37,701 nt of DNA from Deltaproteobacteria bacterium (GTDB lineage: Bacteria; Desulfobacterota; Desulfarculia; Adiutricales; JAFDHD01), in contig JAFDLS010000003.1 of the NCBI GenBank assembly GCA_019306365.1, forward strand, positions 1-37,701. Direction: 5' to 3'. The position numbers and the translations under genes are program-made. Every line of letters begins with the position of its first letter. Position 1 is the first letter of the stretch. Positions 25,559 to 34,651 of the stretch are shown here, piece by piece. The notes beneath the pieces were generated by a model that did not search any database, was not told where the DNA came from, and worked only from the letters and a program-made list of their open reading frames with translations.

Positions 25559-25706
25559 TTAATCTGGTATATTTTCAGAAACAAAGGCCATCACTTAAAC
25601 GTTCTGACGATATATGGGAAAGATATATTGCCTTTCTCCACCCAGATTCTTGAACACTGCCTGGTAAGGAATGATAAAAAATGAAGTTTTTCATTTGATT
25701 TAGGAA

Positions 25707-25907
25707 TTGGATCACAGGGATGATGTTCTGAATTTGCCGGACAGTGATTATACCCATCTGGCTTATGATATCAAAAGAGCCTATACATTGCTGGTTCATC
25801 AATGGTTGGATTATATGAGGCACTTGAAACAGGAATATCTCTATCTGTTTTCGTTGGCTATGAGGGTTAATCCTTTTGATTTGAGCGCCTCGCTGGTAGT
25901 ATTATAA
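25707..25907 (+). CDS. Short conserved-looking protein of unknown function
   Basis: A 66-residue frame starting at TTG (25707), directly after an in-frame stop at 25701-25703. The translation is protein-like, rich in aromatic and charged residues (LNLPDSDYTHLAYDIKRAYTLLVHQWLDYMRHLKQEYLYLFSLAMRVNPFD) and looks like a conserved helical C-terminal segment rather than random sequence. No good ribosome-binding site fits the TTG, so it could be the tail of a gene whose 5' part has been lost. It lies 173 bp upstream of the cytidylate-kinase-like gene. No function assigned. Confidence 0.45.
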   Translation: MDHRDDVLNLPDSDYTHLAYDIKRAYTLLVHQWLDYMRHLKQEYLYLFSLAMRVNPFDLSASLVVL

Positions 25908-26080
25908 CAGATCGGCGCGTCGTTTTACTTTTTAATCCCATTCTTAATTTAGTAACAGGGGAATCGAGATTCCATCAACCTGAAAAAGTCAAGAGTTTTT
26001 TTGCCTGAGGGCGCCAGCATGCAATCCCGCTTTCTTGGGATTCGGGATCAAGGCTGCTCCGGCAAACAGGAGGGAGCAAT

Positions 26081-26722
26081 ATGGCCATCATAACTATTTC
26101 ACGGCAATTCGGCGCTGGAGGCAAGGTCTTGGGAGAAGGGGTTGCTCAACGGCTGGGTTACCAGTTTGTGAGCCAGAGTGTCGTGAATAAGGTGGCTAAG
26201 GAGGCTAAGGTCTCAGTTGGCTGGGTAAAGTCCATGGAAAAGGAAGCGGGCGGCCGGTTGATGCGTCTTGTGTCAAAAATTGTCAGCAGTGATTTCATTG
26301 ATCGTCATGTTGGTGAGGAAAGAGCTGATTTTGACGAAAAAAAGTACGCCGCCTTCCTCAAAAGCCTCATAACCAGTATCGCGGCCTCAGGAAACGTGGT
26401 CTTTTTGGGACGCGCCAGCCAGTTCATCCTGGCGGACGATCCCAATACGATTAATGTCCTTCTAGTGGCAGACCTCGAAGATCGCATAGACTTTATTGCT
26501 AAAAGCTGGAATGTGAAAAGGAATGAAGCGGGGCAAACTATTCTTGCGCGTCAAAAAAGGAGAAAGACTTTTTTAAAAATGTTTGATCCTCGTGATCCCA
26601 ATGACCCGAGCCTGTATCATCTGGTAATAAATATCAGCCGGATCAGCCTCAAACAGGCTGAAGAGATGATTATCTGGTTTGTCGAAAAGCAGGAGGGTCA
26701 GGTCAAACAGGACAACGCTTAA
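26081..26722 (+). CDS. Cytidylate kinase-like family protein
   Basis: A 213-aa P-loop protein of the cytidylate-kinase-like (AAA_26) family. The N-terminus ITISRQFGAGGKVLGEGVAQRLGYQFV carries the family's modified P-loop (SRQxGAGGxxLG). VVFLGRASQFIL matches the conserved second block, and RRKTFLKMFDPRDPNDPSLYHLVINISRIS the lid-like C-terminal region. Unlike housekeeping Cmk it lacks the strict GxxGxGKS motif, so the substrate is uncertain. A very good ribosome-binding site (aggaggga) precedes ATG 26081. It converges on the vWA operon with only 33 bp between stops. A small hairpin (aatccc/gggatt) lies upstream near 26022-26041. Confidence 0.85.
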   Translation: MAIITISRQFGAGGKVLGEGVAQRLGYQFVSQSVVNKVAKEAKVSVGWVKSMEKEAGGRLMRLVSKIVSSDFIDRHVGEERADFDEKKYAAFLKSLITSIAASGNVVFLGRASQFILADDPNTINVLLVADLEDRIDFIAKSWNVKRNEAGQTILARQKRRKTFLKMFDPRDPNDPSLYHLVINISRISLKQAEEMIIWFVEKQEGQVKQDNA

Positions 26723-26755
26723 CCCATCGGAATCCGCATTTAATCATTGCTCTGA

Positions 26756-29332
26756 TCACTCGAACCTGCCCAGGCTTTCAAATTTTCTCGCGGCCACGTC
26801 CGCGATGAGAAGAATCAGGGCAAGCAAGGCCAGGTATGGCCAGAGAAGAGCGCCGTATTTTTTAGTGTCAGAAGCGGCGGTAAACAGATCGCCAAGCTTG
26901 TCTTCCGGTCCCAGCACTCTCCCCCCGGTAATGTCGGCCAGCCGTTTTAAAAGGGTGTAGTCAACCCCTCTGTTCACGAATTCATCAGTGTAGGGGATGC
27001 CGTAGCCGTAGACTCGAGATCGGGTGAACTCGTTCGAATCCTCGCTAAACAGGCTTATATAATATTCACCTATTTCCTCGGCGTTAAAAGATCCCATATA
27101 CCTGCCCGGCGCGGTCTGGTCCAGTTTAATGGTTTTATCGGCCTTGGATGGAAAGAGCACCTTGATGTTGAGATGCAGGTTGTTGACAAACCGGTTCTGG
27201 TCGTCGGTCACATCCACCGCGAACGTCCCAAGGCCTCCTTCACGGGTTATGTTGGCGTCATAGTTCCGTGGCGTTTCCTTTCTCTGCGCCCACTTGATCA
27301 TTTGCGATACGAATTTTGGGTAATGATCCCACCGGACCCAGTCTTTTCCCCAGCGCGTGGAAAGATCGGAGGTGAAGGCCACGCTTCGCCCCAGCCCGTA
27401 TGGCCAGGCCGCCAGAAGCGGTCCTTCGTCGGTTTTGAGCAGAATACGGGCTTCCGGTTTTGGGTAGGTGATAACAAAACCGTATATGTTCGGCCAGTCA
27501 TTATCGCCAAAGCCTGTAATCATTTCATCCTGCATGGCCGTAAACGGCTGCATCACTTTTTCGACAATAACCTTTTTAGCTGCGATCTTTGTTTCACCGG
27601 TAAATATCCGAGGTATGTTGTCCGCGTTTTTGGTGAAATAGCTTCGGCCTTCGCCCCAACTGGCTATATCCTCCATCAGCTTGACGTCCGCGTCGCTGCC
27701 AACGGCTACTGTGGAGATGGTGATGCGCGCCTTCCTCATCGATTGCACCAGGGAACGAAAATCAGCCTCGTTGGTCAGTCCGTCTGAGAGAACGATGATA
27801 TGCTTTTTGGCGGCCGGAACCTTCTTAAGAACGCTGAAGGCCTCTTTTAGCGCCGGGTACAAATCTGTTCCGCCGCCTTCTTTTAAAGAGGATAGCTTGC
27901 GGGCGATCTTACGCCGCTCTTTGGCCTGGGTAATCGGGATGACCCATTCACGATCGGAATCAAAGGCCAGAACCGCAACCTTGTCGATGGGGTTGAGCAT
28001 TTCCACGGCTGAAAAAGCAGCGATTTTCGCTCCCTCCAATTTGCTTTTGCGGACGATGCTCCCGGCCATGCTGGCGGATTTGTCTATAACCAGGATAAGA
28101 CAAAAACCGGGAATCTCAAAGGTTGTGGGCACATCCATGAATACGGGCAGGGCTTTTTCCACCGGGGTTTTCAAATATCCGCCGGCTCCAAAACTCCGGT
28201 CTCCGCCGATCATAACCAGACCGCCGCCGATGTCTTTAACGTACTTCTCTAAATTTTCCATGGCTGTAAAAGAAAGATTCCTGCCGGAAACATTGTCGAG
28301 GATGATGGCGCTGTAATCGAGGAGACCGTGAATGGAGTGAGGCAGTTCTTCTATCTCACTGGTAACGAGATTGAGCCCCTGCCGTCTCAAGGCCCGCATA
28401 AGTGAGTCAGATTTTCTTTCATCACCGGCAAGAAACAAGATTTGTGACTTTCTGGTTGCCTGGGTAAACGATAGACCTTCGTTATTTTGATGGACCGCGT
28501 CCCGGGAAGCGTTAATAATCGCTTTATACAGGTAAAGGCCTTGATCCTGAAGGGAGTCCGTAAAATGAAAAACATTCTTTCCTGGCACAAGCTTCACTGT
28601 TTGATTGACCAGGAGCTTTTTGTTTCTAAGCAGAATAAGTTCGCCTTCGCTTTCTGCGGCCGTCGTTACCAAAAGCCGGATTTCAAACGGCGTTTCTAAG
28701 GGAACGGCGGGCGGCGTTTCCAGCTTTTCGATAAAAACTTCACTCTTGTTAAACCAGGTCGCCAGCGGTTGCGGGTAGATCTCAATCCCGAGCGACCTGG
28801 CCAGATAGGCCATTTCAATTGAGTCTTCCATGTTTTGGTTGCCGTCTGAAAAAAGGACGATTCTATTTTTACCTTCAAAAGGCAGCTTTCCGATGGCTAA
28901 CTGCAAGGCTTCAGAGATGTTGGTGAAATTTGTATTGACCTGTGATCTATAATCCACCGGTTGAAAATCATTGTTTAGCGCGATCTCGAGAGAGGGCTGC
29001 TGCCCAAAGATTATCAATCCGGCCTGATCTTCTTCCTTCAGGCTGGCGGCGGCTTCCTGCATCAGTTTCAGCCCCGCTTTTTGCTCCTCGGCGGGCACGC
29101 TCTCTGAGATATCCTGAACAAACAAGAGATTAACCCGATCTGACCTTTCAAGCACTCTTGGATCGGACAACGCCAGGCCCAGCACCAGAATCAAAAGCGA
29201 TCGGAGTCCGCCGATTAGCATCCGGCTTCTCAGAGGTTGGCCTTTGAGTGAGGAGCGGCTGATCATAAACCAGACCACCGGTATGAAAAGCCAGAATAGT
29301 AGGAAGATGGGTTTTGTCAAAGTGATGGGCAT
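26756..29332 (-). CDS. Membrane protein with two vWA domains and a GATase1-like domain
   Basis: An 858-aa inner-membrane protein. Two N-terminal membrane spans (about 8-25 and 43-60) lead to a first vWA domain with a DISES MIDAS (about residue 74). A beta-rich region follows, then a class-I-glutamine-amidotransferase-like fold (ILFLAGDERKSDSLMRAL ... YVKDIGGGLVMIGGDRSFGAGGY) without an evident catalytic Cys. A second vWA domain has VIDKSASM, a 'GGTDLYPAL' threonine and LSDGLTNEADF. A final span (LLWPYLALLALILLIADVA) lies near 830-850. This architecture is usual for the last gene of MoxR-DUF58-BatA operons. The large part is probably periplasmic and works with the preceding vWA protein; the role is unknown. 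Last gene of the operon, 9 bp after the BatA-like gene. Confidence 0.87.
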   Translation of the reverse strand: MPITLTKPIFLLFWLFIPVVWFMISRSSLKGQPLRSRMLIGGLRSLLILVLGLALSDPRVLERSDRVNLLFVQDISESVPAEEQKAGLKLMQEAAASLKEEDQAGLIIFGQQPSLEIALNNDFQPVDYRSQVNTNFTNISEALQLAIGKLPFEGKNRIVLFSDGNQNMEDSIEMAYLARSLGIEIYPQPLATWFNKSEVFIEKLETPPAVPLETPFEIRLLVTTAAESEGELILLRNKKLLVNQTVKLVPGKNVFHFTDSLQDQGLYLYKAIINASRDAVHQNNEGLSFTQATRKSQILFLAGDERKSDSLMRALRRQGLNLVTSEIEELPHSIHGLLDYSAIILDNVSGRNLSFTAMENLEKYVKDIGGGLVMIGGDRSFGAGGYLKTPVEKALPVFMDVPTTFEIPGFCLILVIDKSASMAGSIVRKSKLEGAKIAAFSAVEMLNPIDKVAVLAFDSDREWVIPITQAKERRKIARKLSSLKEGGGTDLYPALKEAFSVLKKVPAAKKHIIVLSDGLTNEADFRSLVQSMRKARITISTVAVGSDADVKLMEDIASWGEGRSYFTKNADNIPRIFTGETKIAAKKVIVEKVMQPFTAMQDEMITGFGDNDWPNIYGFVITYPKPEARILLKTDEGPLLAAWPYGLGRSVAFTSDLSTRWGKDWVRWDHYPKFVSQMIKWAQRKETPRNYDANITREGGLGTFAVDVTDDQNRFVNNLHLNIKVLFPSKADKTIKLDQTAPGRYMGSFNAEEIGEYYISLFSEDSNEFTRSRVYGYGIPYTDEFVNRGVDYTLLKRLADITGGRVLGPEDKLGDLFTAASDTKKYGALLWPYLALLALILLIADVAARKFESLGRFE

Positions 29333-29341
29333 GCGGTTTCT

Positions 29342-31189
29342 TTACCTGCTTCTTAACCAGAAATACCACTCAACAATCAGACTGGCCGAGGCGGTAAGAA
29401 GGAAAAGTGCCCAGAGGGCAAGTTCTGCCGTGACTGGTTCCGTGGCCGATGTTTCCGAGGCGGCCTGATCCGTTGCCGGGGGGGTGAATCCGTGAATATC
29501 CGATTCTTTTTCATTCAGCAAATTAACCGCGAAATCGCTCCACTTCTCGCCTTCAATAACCGAATAAATACCGACTTCCCCGGTATTTGTGTACCGGAAA
29601 GGACTGATCTCGTTTTTATATTTTATCCATTTCCCGGACGGGGTTCGGATGGAAAATTCTTTTCTTTTGCTTTCAAGCTCAACGGTAAACGGATCTCCAG
29701 CTGTGATCTGCCTGGAAGAAACTTTGAGTTTATTGGGGTATAGCCATTGAAAGATGTTGCTCATCATCACGGGGAAGGCCACCCGGAGGGGAAGGTCGGA
29801 ATCGGTCAGGCCAAAGCCGAGGAAAACGGCGCGCAGACCGCTTTTTTGATACGAATACATCAGCCCGGTTTGACGCGCTTCCATCAGAGGCCGCATACTA
29901 TTATCCGCCTTGACCTTTACGGCCTCTTCGATATTCAGGCCGCTTAAATTGAGGCTGGCCATCAAGGGGTTTCCGTGAGCCCAGTCGAGAACCTCGGGAT
30001 TGTTGATTTGCCCAATTTTATGTAGTGGTATTGACGGGGAAAAAGAATCGATCAGCAGAAAATTGCCTTTTTCCGTCGAAGGCGGAGAAATACGGTCGAG
30101 GATTACAATGTCATGCCGTTCAGCCTGAACCGGCCAGGAGGACGGAATGATTTCTTTGACCGAATTCACCATGAAGTTGGGATAGGCCGCCAAAAGTTTT
30201 TCTAAGAAATAATTCCCCCTGGTTACCAGGAGAACCCAGATTTTTTTGGATGAGTTGAGTACAGTGTAAGCCTTATTGTCAATTGGAAAGTCATCCTTAA
30301 GATCAAGGGTCGCTTGAGCCGTTCCGGCAATCAGACCGGAATAGGGTAGGATAAGCAGCTTTTTCTCCAGTTTTTTAAGCCCGATAACCTTTTTGAAAAT
30401 CGTTTGTTCATCAAGGCTTAAACTGAACGGGCATAAAACGGGATTCGGGTTGAAATTGGTTATCTCCACCATGATTTCGTAGCGATCTTCAAATTCAGGC
30501 TCCGGCCGGAATTCAAATTTAGTTATGCCAACGTTTCTTTTCCCGCCTGTAATCAGGATGGGTTTGACTTTCGGATTTATATTGGTCAGTTTTTCAAAAT
30601 CACCTCCAGCCCCGTCGGTGATGAGAAAAGTCCAGTTATCACGTTCCGGGTTCATAAAAGAAAGGGCCAGGTAAACCGCTTTTTCTATTTGTCCGGGCGC
30701 GTCCGAAGGCTGAATTTCTTCGATAGTTCGTTTGAGGTGTTTTTTATCTTTTGAAAAGGCTGCTTTTAGTTTGGGTTTATGACCGGCTTCGATAATTAGC
30801 ATGCGGCTGTCTTTGGGCAGCTCCCTTACCAGCTTTAGCGCTTCTTGTCTGGCCTGGTCAAATCTGATGCCGGAGCCGGTGATCGTTTTCATGCTGGCGC
30901 TGGAATCTAAAACCAGGATCACGTCGCCTTTTATTTGAGTAGAGTAAGACCACACGGGTTTTGACAGGGCCAGGGCAGCCAGGATTACGGCCAGGATCTG
31001 GAGAAGAAGGGGCAGGTTTGTAATCAACCTTTGAACGCGGACGCCCCCTTTCTTTTCCTTCAAGGCGGCTCGCCATAAGAAAAGGTTTGTGACCTCGACC
31101 TGCTTTGGTTTGGGTTTAAGGCTGTGGATAAGAATGAGTATCGGAATCAGCCCCAAAACCAGCAAGGCGCTTGGATTAAGCAGTTGCAT
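29342..31189 (-). CDS. BatA-like membrane vWA protein
   Basis: A 615-aa protein beginning with the aerotolerance-regulator (BatA N-terminal) module: membrane span LLNPSALLVLGLIPILILIH, then KPKQVEVTNLFLWRAAL, and a second span at about 57-79 (LPLLLQILAVILAALAL). A vWA domain follows with MIDAS DSSASM (about residue 93), and a degenerate end LITDGAGGDFEKL. The middle is beta-rich (about 230-330), a GATase-like segment follows at 330-430, and a last span (ELALWALFLLTASASLIVEWYFW) is near the C-terminus. It probably forms a membrane complex with the second vWA protein and is acted on by the MoxR ATPase. It lies 27 bp downstream of the DUF58 gene. Bat proteins were first linked to oxygen tolerance in Bacteroides, but a general role is unproven. 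Confidence 0.87.
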   Translation of the reverse strand: MQLLNPSALLVLGLIPILILIHSLKPKPKQVEVTNLFLWRAALKEKKGGVRVQRLITNLPLLLQILAVILAALALSKPVWSYSTQIKGDVILVLDSSASMKTITGSGIRFDQARQEALKLVRELPKDSRMLIIEAGHKPKLKAAFSKDKKHLKRTIEEIQPSDAPGQIEKAVYLALSFMNPERDNWTFLITDGAGGDFEKLTNINPKVKPILITGGKRNVGITKFEFRPEPEFEDRYEIMVEITNFNPNPVLCPFSLSLDEQTIFKKVIGLKKLEKKLLILPYSGLIAGTAQATLDLKDDFPIDNKAYTVLNSSKKIWVLLVTRGNYFLEKLLAAYPNFMVNSVKEIIPSSWPVQAERHDIVILDRISPPSTEKGNFLLIDSFSPSIPLHKIGQINNPEVLDWAHGNPLMASLNLSGLNIEEAVKVKADNSMRPLMEARQTGLMYSYQKSGLRAVFLGFGLTDSDLPLRVAFPVMMSNIFQWLYPNKLKVSSRQITAGDPFTVELESKRKEFSIRTPSGKWIKYKNEISPFRYTNTGEVGIYSVIEGEKWSDFAVNLLNEKESDIHGFTPPATDQAASETSATEPVTAELALWALFLLTASASLIVEWYFWLRSR

Positions 31190-31216
31190 CTTCTTTCTAT
31201 GTAACCATCTCTTTTT

Positions 31217-32116
31217 CTAGTGAAAAATCGTGCCTTTGGTCAAATAATCCAAAAGAAAATCCTCAAAGGGAATGCTTGTATCGCTTAGGTAATAATCAAT
31301 CCCGCTGTTGTAACAAAATTCTTTGATGTCCTTTAAAAAACCATCCATCTTCTGACGAAACAGTGTGAGGATCTCCTGATTAAGTGTGATCTTTTTTGAC
31401 TCGTTGGTTTCCACCTCTCTCAACGTGAGGTAGCCGCTGTATGATGGAAACAGCTCCTCTGAATCGAGTATCTGAACAAGTGTAATGTCAAACTTCCTGT
31501 ATCTCAGCGCGTCCAGACCCTTTTGAACTCCTTGCGGATCTAATAAATCACTTAAGATGACAGCGATACCCGGCCGTTTGCACGTGGTTGCATACTCGCT
31601 CAGGCAGGAGTTGAAGTTGGTCCCACCCTCCGGGTTCAGGGACAGCAGATATTTCAGCACCGAAAGGTAGACCTGTTTGCCTTTTCCCGGCGGCTTGGAA
31701 TCACCCAGGGAGCTGTTGAACGCGGTCACGCCGACCCGGTCCAGATTAGCCAGGCCGATGTAACTCAAGGCCGCCGCTACCTTTTTAGCGTAAATTTCCT
31801 TGGGCGGGGTTCCCATCCCCATGGAACGGCTCATATCCAGCAGTATGTGTATGTTAAGGTCTTCCTCTGAACGGAACAGTTTCACAAAGAGTTTATCCAG
31901 CCGGCCATATACATTCCAATCAATGTAGCGGAAGTCATCCCCGACCTGGTATTTGCGGTAATCCAGGAACTCGAGGCTGGCTCCGCTCCTCCAGGACCTG
32001 TGTTCCCCTTTGGTCGGCCCTTTAATACCCTGCTGAGCCAGGATCTTGAGCCTCTCCAGTTTTTTTAAAAAATCTTCATCTAAAAAAGATTCTACGTCTG
32101 AGTCCCCGGACATCAA
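31217..32116 (-). CDS. DUF58 family vWA-like protein
   Basis: A 299-aa cytoplasmic protein with the classic DUF58 block: GEHRSWRSGASLEFLDYRKYQVGDDFRYIDWNVYGRLDKLFVKLFRSEEDLNIHILLDMSRSMGMG, where LLDMSRSM is a vWA-type MIDAS, followed by AAALSYIGLANLDRVGVTAFNS, EGGTNFNSCL and 'VILSDLLDP'. DUF58 proteins almost always lie directly after a MoxR ATPase, as here (55 bp gap), and are thought to couple it to membrane vWA partners. No membrane span is seen in this version. The ATG at 32116 was accepted; a second ATG immediately after gives the same protein. Confidence 0.93.
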   Translation of the reverse strand: MMSGDSDVESFLDEDFLKKLERLKILAQQGIKGPTKGEHRSWRSGASLEFLDYRKYQVGDDFRYIDWNVYGRLDKLFVKLFRSEEDLNIHILLDMSRSMGMGTPPKEIYAKKVAAALSYIGLANLDRVGVTAFNSSLGDSKPPGKGKQVYLSVLKYLLSLNPEGGTNFNSCLSEYATTCKRPGIAVILSDLLDPQGVQKGLDALRYRKFDITLVQILDSEELFPSYSGYLTLREVETNESKKITLNQEILTLFRQKMDGFLKDIKEFCYNSGIDYYLSDTSIPFEDFLLDYLTKGTIFH

Positions 32117-32171
32117 TCACCTTTAAAATATTCTTGTTTTTAACCTAAAGAAAAGAAGGCTCTCTTTTGCC

Positions 32172-33173
32172 TTAAGCCCGTACTTTTTCAGGCACGCCGT
32201 TTATGATGTCTCCGATAATATCGTCCGCGTCGATTCCTTCTGCTTCTCCCCTGAGATTTAAAATTATCCGATGCCTGAGCGCCGGCTTGACTGCCGCCCT
32301 GATATCTTCCATGGAAGCGTTGTACCTTCCTTGGAATAAAGCCCTTACCTTACCGGCCAGAACCAGGGTTTGCACCCCCCTCGGACTCGCTCCGAAACGA
32401 ACGTATTTCTTGGTCTTTTCGATGGCGGCATGATCGTCAGGATGGCTGGCCATAACGAGCCTGACGGCGTAATTTTTAACATGATTGGCAATAGGTACCT
32501 GTTTGACCAGTTTTATCATCTCAAGAATTGAGCTGGCTTCAACGACCTTATTCAATTCCGGCTGATAGTCCTCTGTTGTTTTCTCAATTATTTGTTCGAG
32601 CTGATCCGGCGAAGGATAATTAATCTTGAGTTTAAAGAAAAAACGGTCGATCTGAGCCTCTGGCAAAGGATAAGTTCCTTCCATTTCCAATGGGTTTTGA
32701 GTCGCCAAAACAATAAATGGCGGTTCCAGGGGATATTCTGTTCCAAAGACCGTGATCTTCTGTTCCTGCATGGCTTCGAGCAGGGCGGATTGAGTCTTGG
32801 GAGTCGCTCTGTTGATTTCATCGGCCAGGATTACCTGACCGAAGATAGGCCCCTTGAAAAACTCAAAATAACGATTTCCCTTTTCATCCTGATTAACGAT
32901 ATTTGTGCCCAGAATATCGGCGGGCATTAAATCGGGCGTGAATTGAATCCTGGAGTATTTCAGGTTGAGCACCTGACTCAAAGTTTTTACGATCAAGGTT
33001 TTGCCGAGTCCGGGGACGCCTTCTATAAGGGCGTGTCCCCCGCACATAAGACAAACCAGAATGTTCTGGATGAGGGGAACCTGCCCAACGATTACTTTTG
33101 AAAGCTCATCAGTAATGAGATCGAAATTCTTCTTTACAGAATCAGCCTTTTCAATTGGTGTCGAGTTTTCCAT
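32172..33173 (-). CDS. moxR: MoxR family AAA+ ATPase
   Basis: A 333-aa AAA+ ATPase of the MoxR proper subfamily. The N-terminus ELSKVIVGQVPLIQNILVCLMCGGHALIEGVPGLGKTLIVKTL includes Walker A; IQFTPDLMPADILGTNI is the family motif. Walker B is VILADEINRATPKTQSALLEAMQE, sensor 1 is VLATQNPLEMEGTYPLPEAQIDRF, and the lid contains FGASPRGVQTLVLAGK and LRHRIILN. It is expected to use ATP to remodel or insert metal into vWA-linked client complexes, of which MoxR and Mg-chelatase-type systems are the model. Its start overlaps the end of the coiled-coil gene by 23 bp. It is central in the seven-gene operon. Confidence 0.95.
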   Translation of the reverse strand: MENSTPIEKADSVKKNFDLITDELSKVIVGQVPLIQNILVCLMCGGHALIEGVPGLGKTLIVKTLSQVLNLKYSRIQFTPDLMPADILGTNIVNQDEKGNRYFEFFKGPIFGQVILADEINRATPKTQSALLEAMQEQKITVFGTEYPLEPPFIVLATQNPLEMEGTYPLPEAQIDRFFFKLKINYPSPDQLEQIIEKTTEDYQPELNKVVEASSILEMIKLVKQVPIANHVKNYAVRLVMASHPDDHAAIEKTKKYVRFGASPRGVQTLVLAGKVRALFQGRYNASMEDIRAAVKPALRHRIILNLRGEAEGIDADDIIGDIINGVPEKVRA

Positions 33174-34650
33174 TTGTTTCCTTCCTTAGTCCGATAGACA
33201 GGAAATAATTCTTAATATATTCTCGGTAATTTAATGGGATGTCCTCTTTTTGCAGGACGTTTTCCAGCTCTTGCTGATAAGACCCGATAACCTCTTCTTC
33301 TTTTAGTTTGGCCCTGGCGATTGTTGGGAGAGACCGGACATGGATGTTGTAGCTTTCTCCAGGTCCTGTTTCGCCTTTATCTTTGAGGGCCGGGCCTTTT
33401 GATCCCTTAAGTTCGTAGGAAGGTTTCCTCTGATCGTCAGCCTTTCCCCGGCCAGCAACGTAAGCCTGATCCTCATCAGGCGCGGGGGTGTCATCCTCTG
33501 GCTTTTTTGTATCAGATTCCCCTTTCCCCGCCGCCTGTGAGACAGGTTTCTTCCCTTTTTCTTTTCCTTCCGGCTGAGCGGCTTGGCCTTGATTCGCTTT
33601 TGTGTCTTGAAGGCCCTGTTCCTCCAAAACCTGAGCTGTAAACTGATTTTTTTCGTCTTCAGCCGATGATGATTCACCTTTTTCGAGCACAGCCGATTTA
33701 ATTTCCTTCATGGTCTCGTCAAGAAACTGTTCAAGTTTCTGGCTGTTGTCGAGGCTTGAAAGGTCTTCTGACAGAGAGGCCGGGATTTTTTGTTCAAACG
33801 CCTGCTTAACCTGTTTTTTGAAATCATTCACATCATCAGGTGTTATTTTTTTATTTTGAAGGTTTTTTAACGCCGGAGTGTTTGAAGCGTCTCCCAGGCT
33901 GAGTTCCGCTTCAAGCTTGCGAGCCAATCGAGTTTGTTCAGCCTCAACTTCCTGCCTTAACTCGCCAAGGGATTGAAGAGCTCTTTTTTCGGTCATTTTT
34001 TTTGTTTTTAGCTCTTTGGCAAGCTCTTCCATCCGGCGATACAGGTTTTCGGCCGATGGTTTCTTTTTCTTCTTGGCCGCCTGAATTTCACGTTTGGAAT
34101 ATTTATCCATTTTTTGGCTGATTTTTTCGAGGGCTTCTTGATAGGTTAGATCCTGTTGAGTTACTTTCGGAGTTAAATCAACGAAAAGCAGAACAATAAT
34201 AACCAGAAGAAAAAGTGGGGTCAAAATATGGGTTGGAGAAAATTTCCTGGGAAGAACAGGTTCAGGCTTAATTTTTTTTATAAAGGAGATCGCCTCCTTA
34301 ATTAACAGATCGATAAAAACGGATTCGCGTTCGAGCTGATAATACTCATAGGCGGTACTGATTCTGTCTTTCAGCTCAAGCCGGTCATCAATCTCGATGA
34401 GTTCATCCATGAAGCTTTTCTTGGTTCGCAGAATAATAAGCAAGGAAAAGGCAAGCGAGACCATAACCAGAAGGGCATAAATTGAGTTCCCATTCCATTG
34501 GGTCAGCCCAAGTTTATGGACGCCGAGAGCGACAGCGATAAGGAACGAAGAAAGCAAACAGGTGTTATAAAAAAGACGTTTAAGCTCTCTTTTTATAATG
34601 CGCCGGCGAAGCCTGGCGATATTTGTTAAAAATTCCTGATTCGCTTTCAA
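33151..34650 (-). CDS. Membrane protein with long coiled coil (DUF4175-like)
   Basis: A 499-aa protein. It starts with a basic amphipathic segment, two membrane spans (about 28-47 and 57-75), a KDRISTAYEYYQLE helix and a third span near 148-168 (ILTPLFLLVIIVLLFV). A highly charged coiled coil follows (about 170-320: EALEKISQKMDKYSKREIQAAKKKKK ... RRMEELAKELKTKK), then a low-complexity Gly/Lys/Asp/Pro stretch (about 345-430). The C-terminal motif EVIGSYQQELENVLQKEDIPLNYREYIKNYFLSIGL is conserved in proteins of MoxR/BatA clusters. It resembles DUF4175 in layout, but I am not certain of the family. It probably places a long rod or sensor on one side of the inner membrane. One base separates it from the preceding gene, and it overlaps moxR. 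Confidence 0.75.
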   Translation of the reverse strand: MKANQEFLTNIARLRRRIIKRELKRLFYNTCLLSSFLIAVALGVHKLGLTQWNGNSIYALLVMVSLAFSLLIILRTKKSFMDELIEIDDRLELKDRISTAYEYYQLERESVFIDLLIKEAISFIKKIKPEPVLPRKFSPTHILTPLFLLVIIVLLFVDLTPKVTQQDLTYQEALEKISQKMDKYSKREIQAAKKKKKPSAENLYRRMEELAKELKTKKMTEKRALQSLGELRQEVEAEQTRLARKLEAELSLGDASNTPALKNLQNKKITPDDVNDFKKQVKQAFEQKIPASLSEDLSSLDNSQKLEQFLDETMKEIKSAVLEKGESSSAEDEKNQFTAQVLEEQGLQDTKANQGQAAQPEGKEKGKKPVSQAAGKGESDTKKPEDDTPAPDEDQAYVAGRGKADDQRKPSYELKGSKGPALKDKGETGPGESYNIHVRSLPTIARAKLKEEEVIGSYQQELENVLQKEDIPLNYREYIKNYFLSIGLRKETNGKLDTN

Positions 34651-34651
34651 T

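Noticed and set aside
27173-28316. Plus-strand ORFs opposite the double-vWA gene
   Set aside because: No domain signatures or start signals; they lie entirely within a well-supported vWA protein gene.
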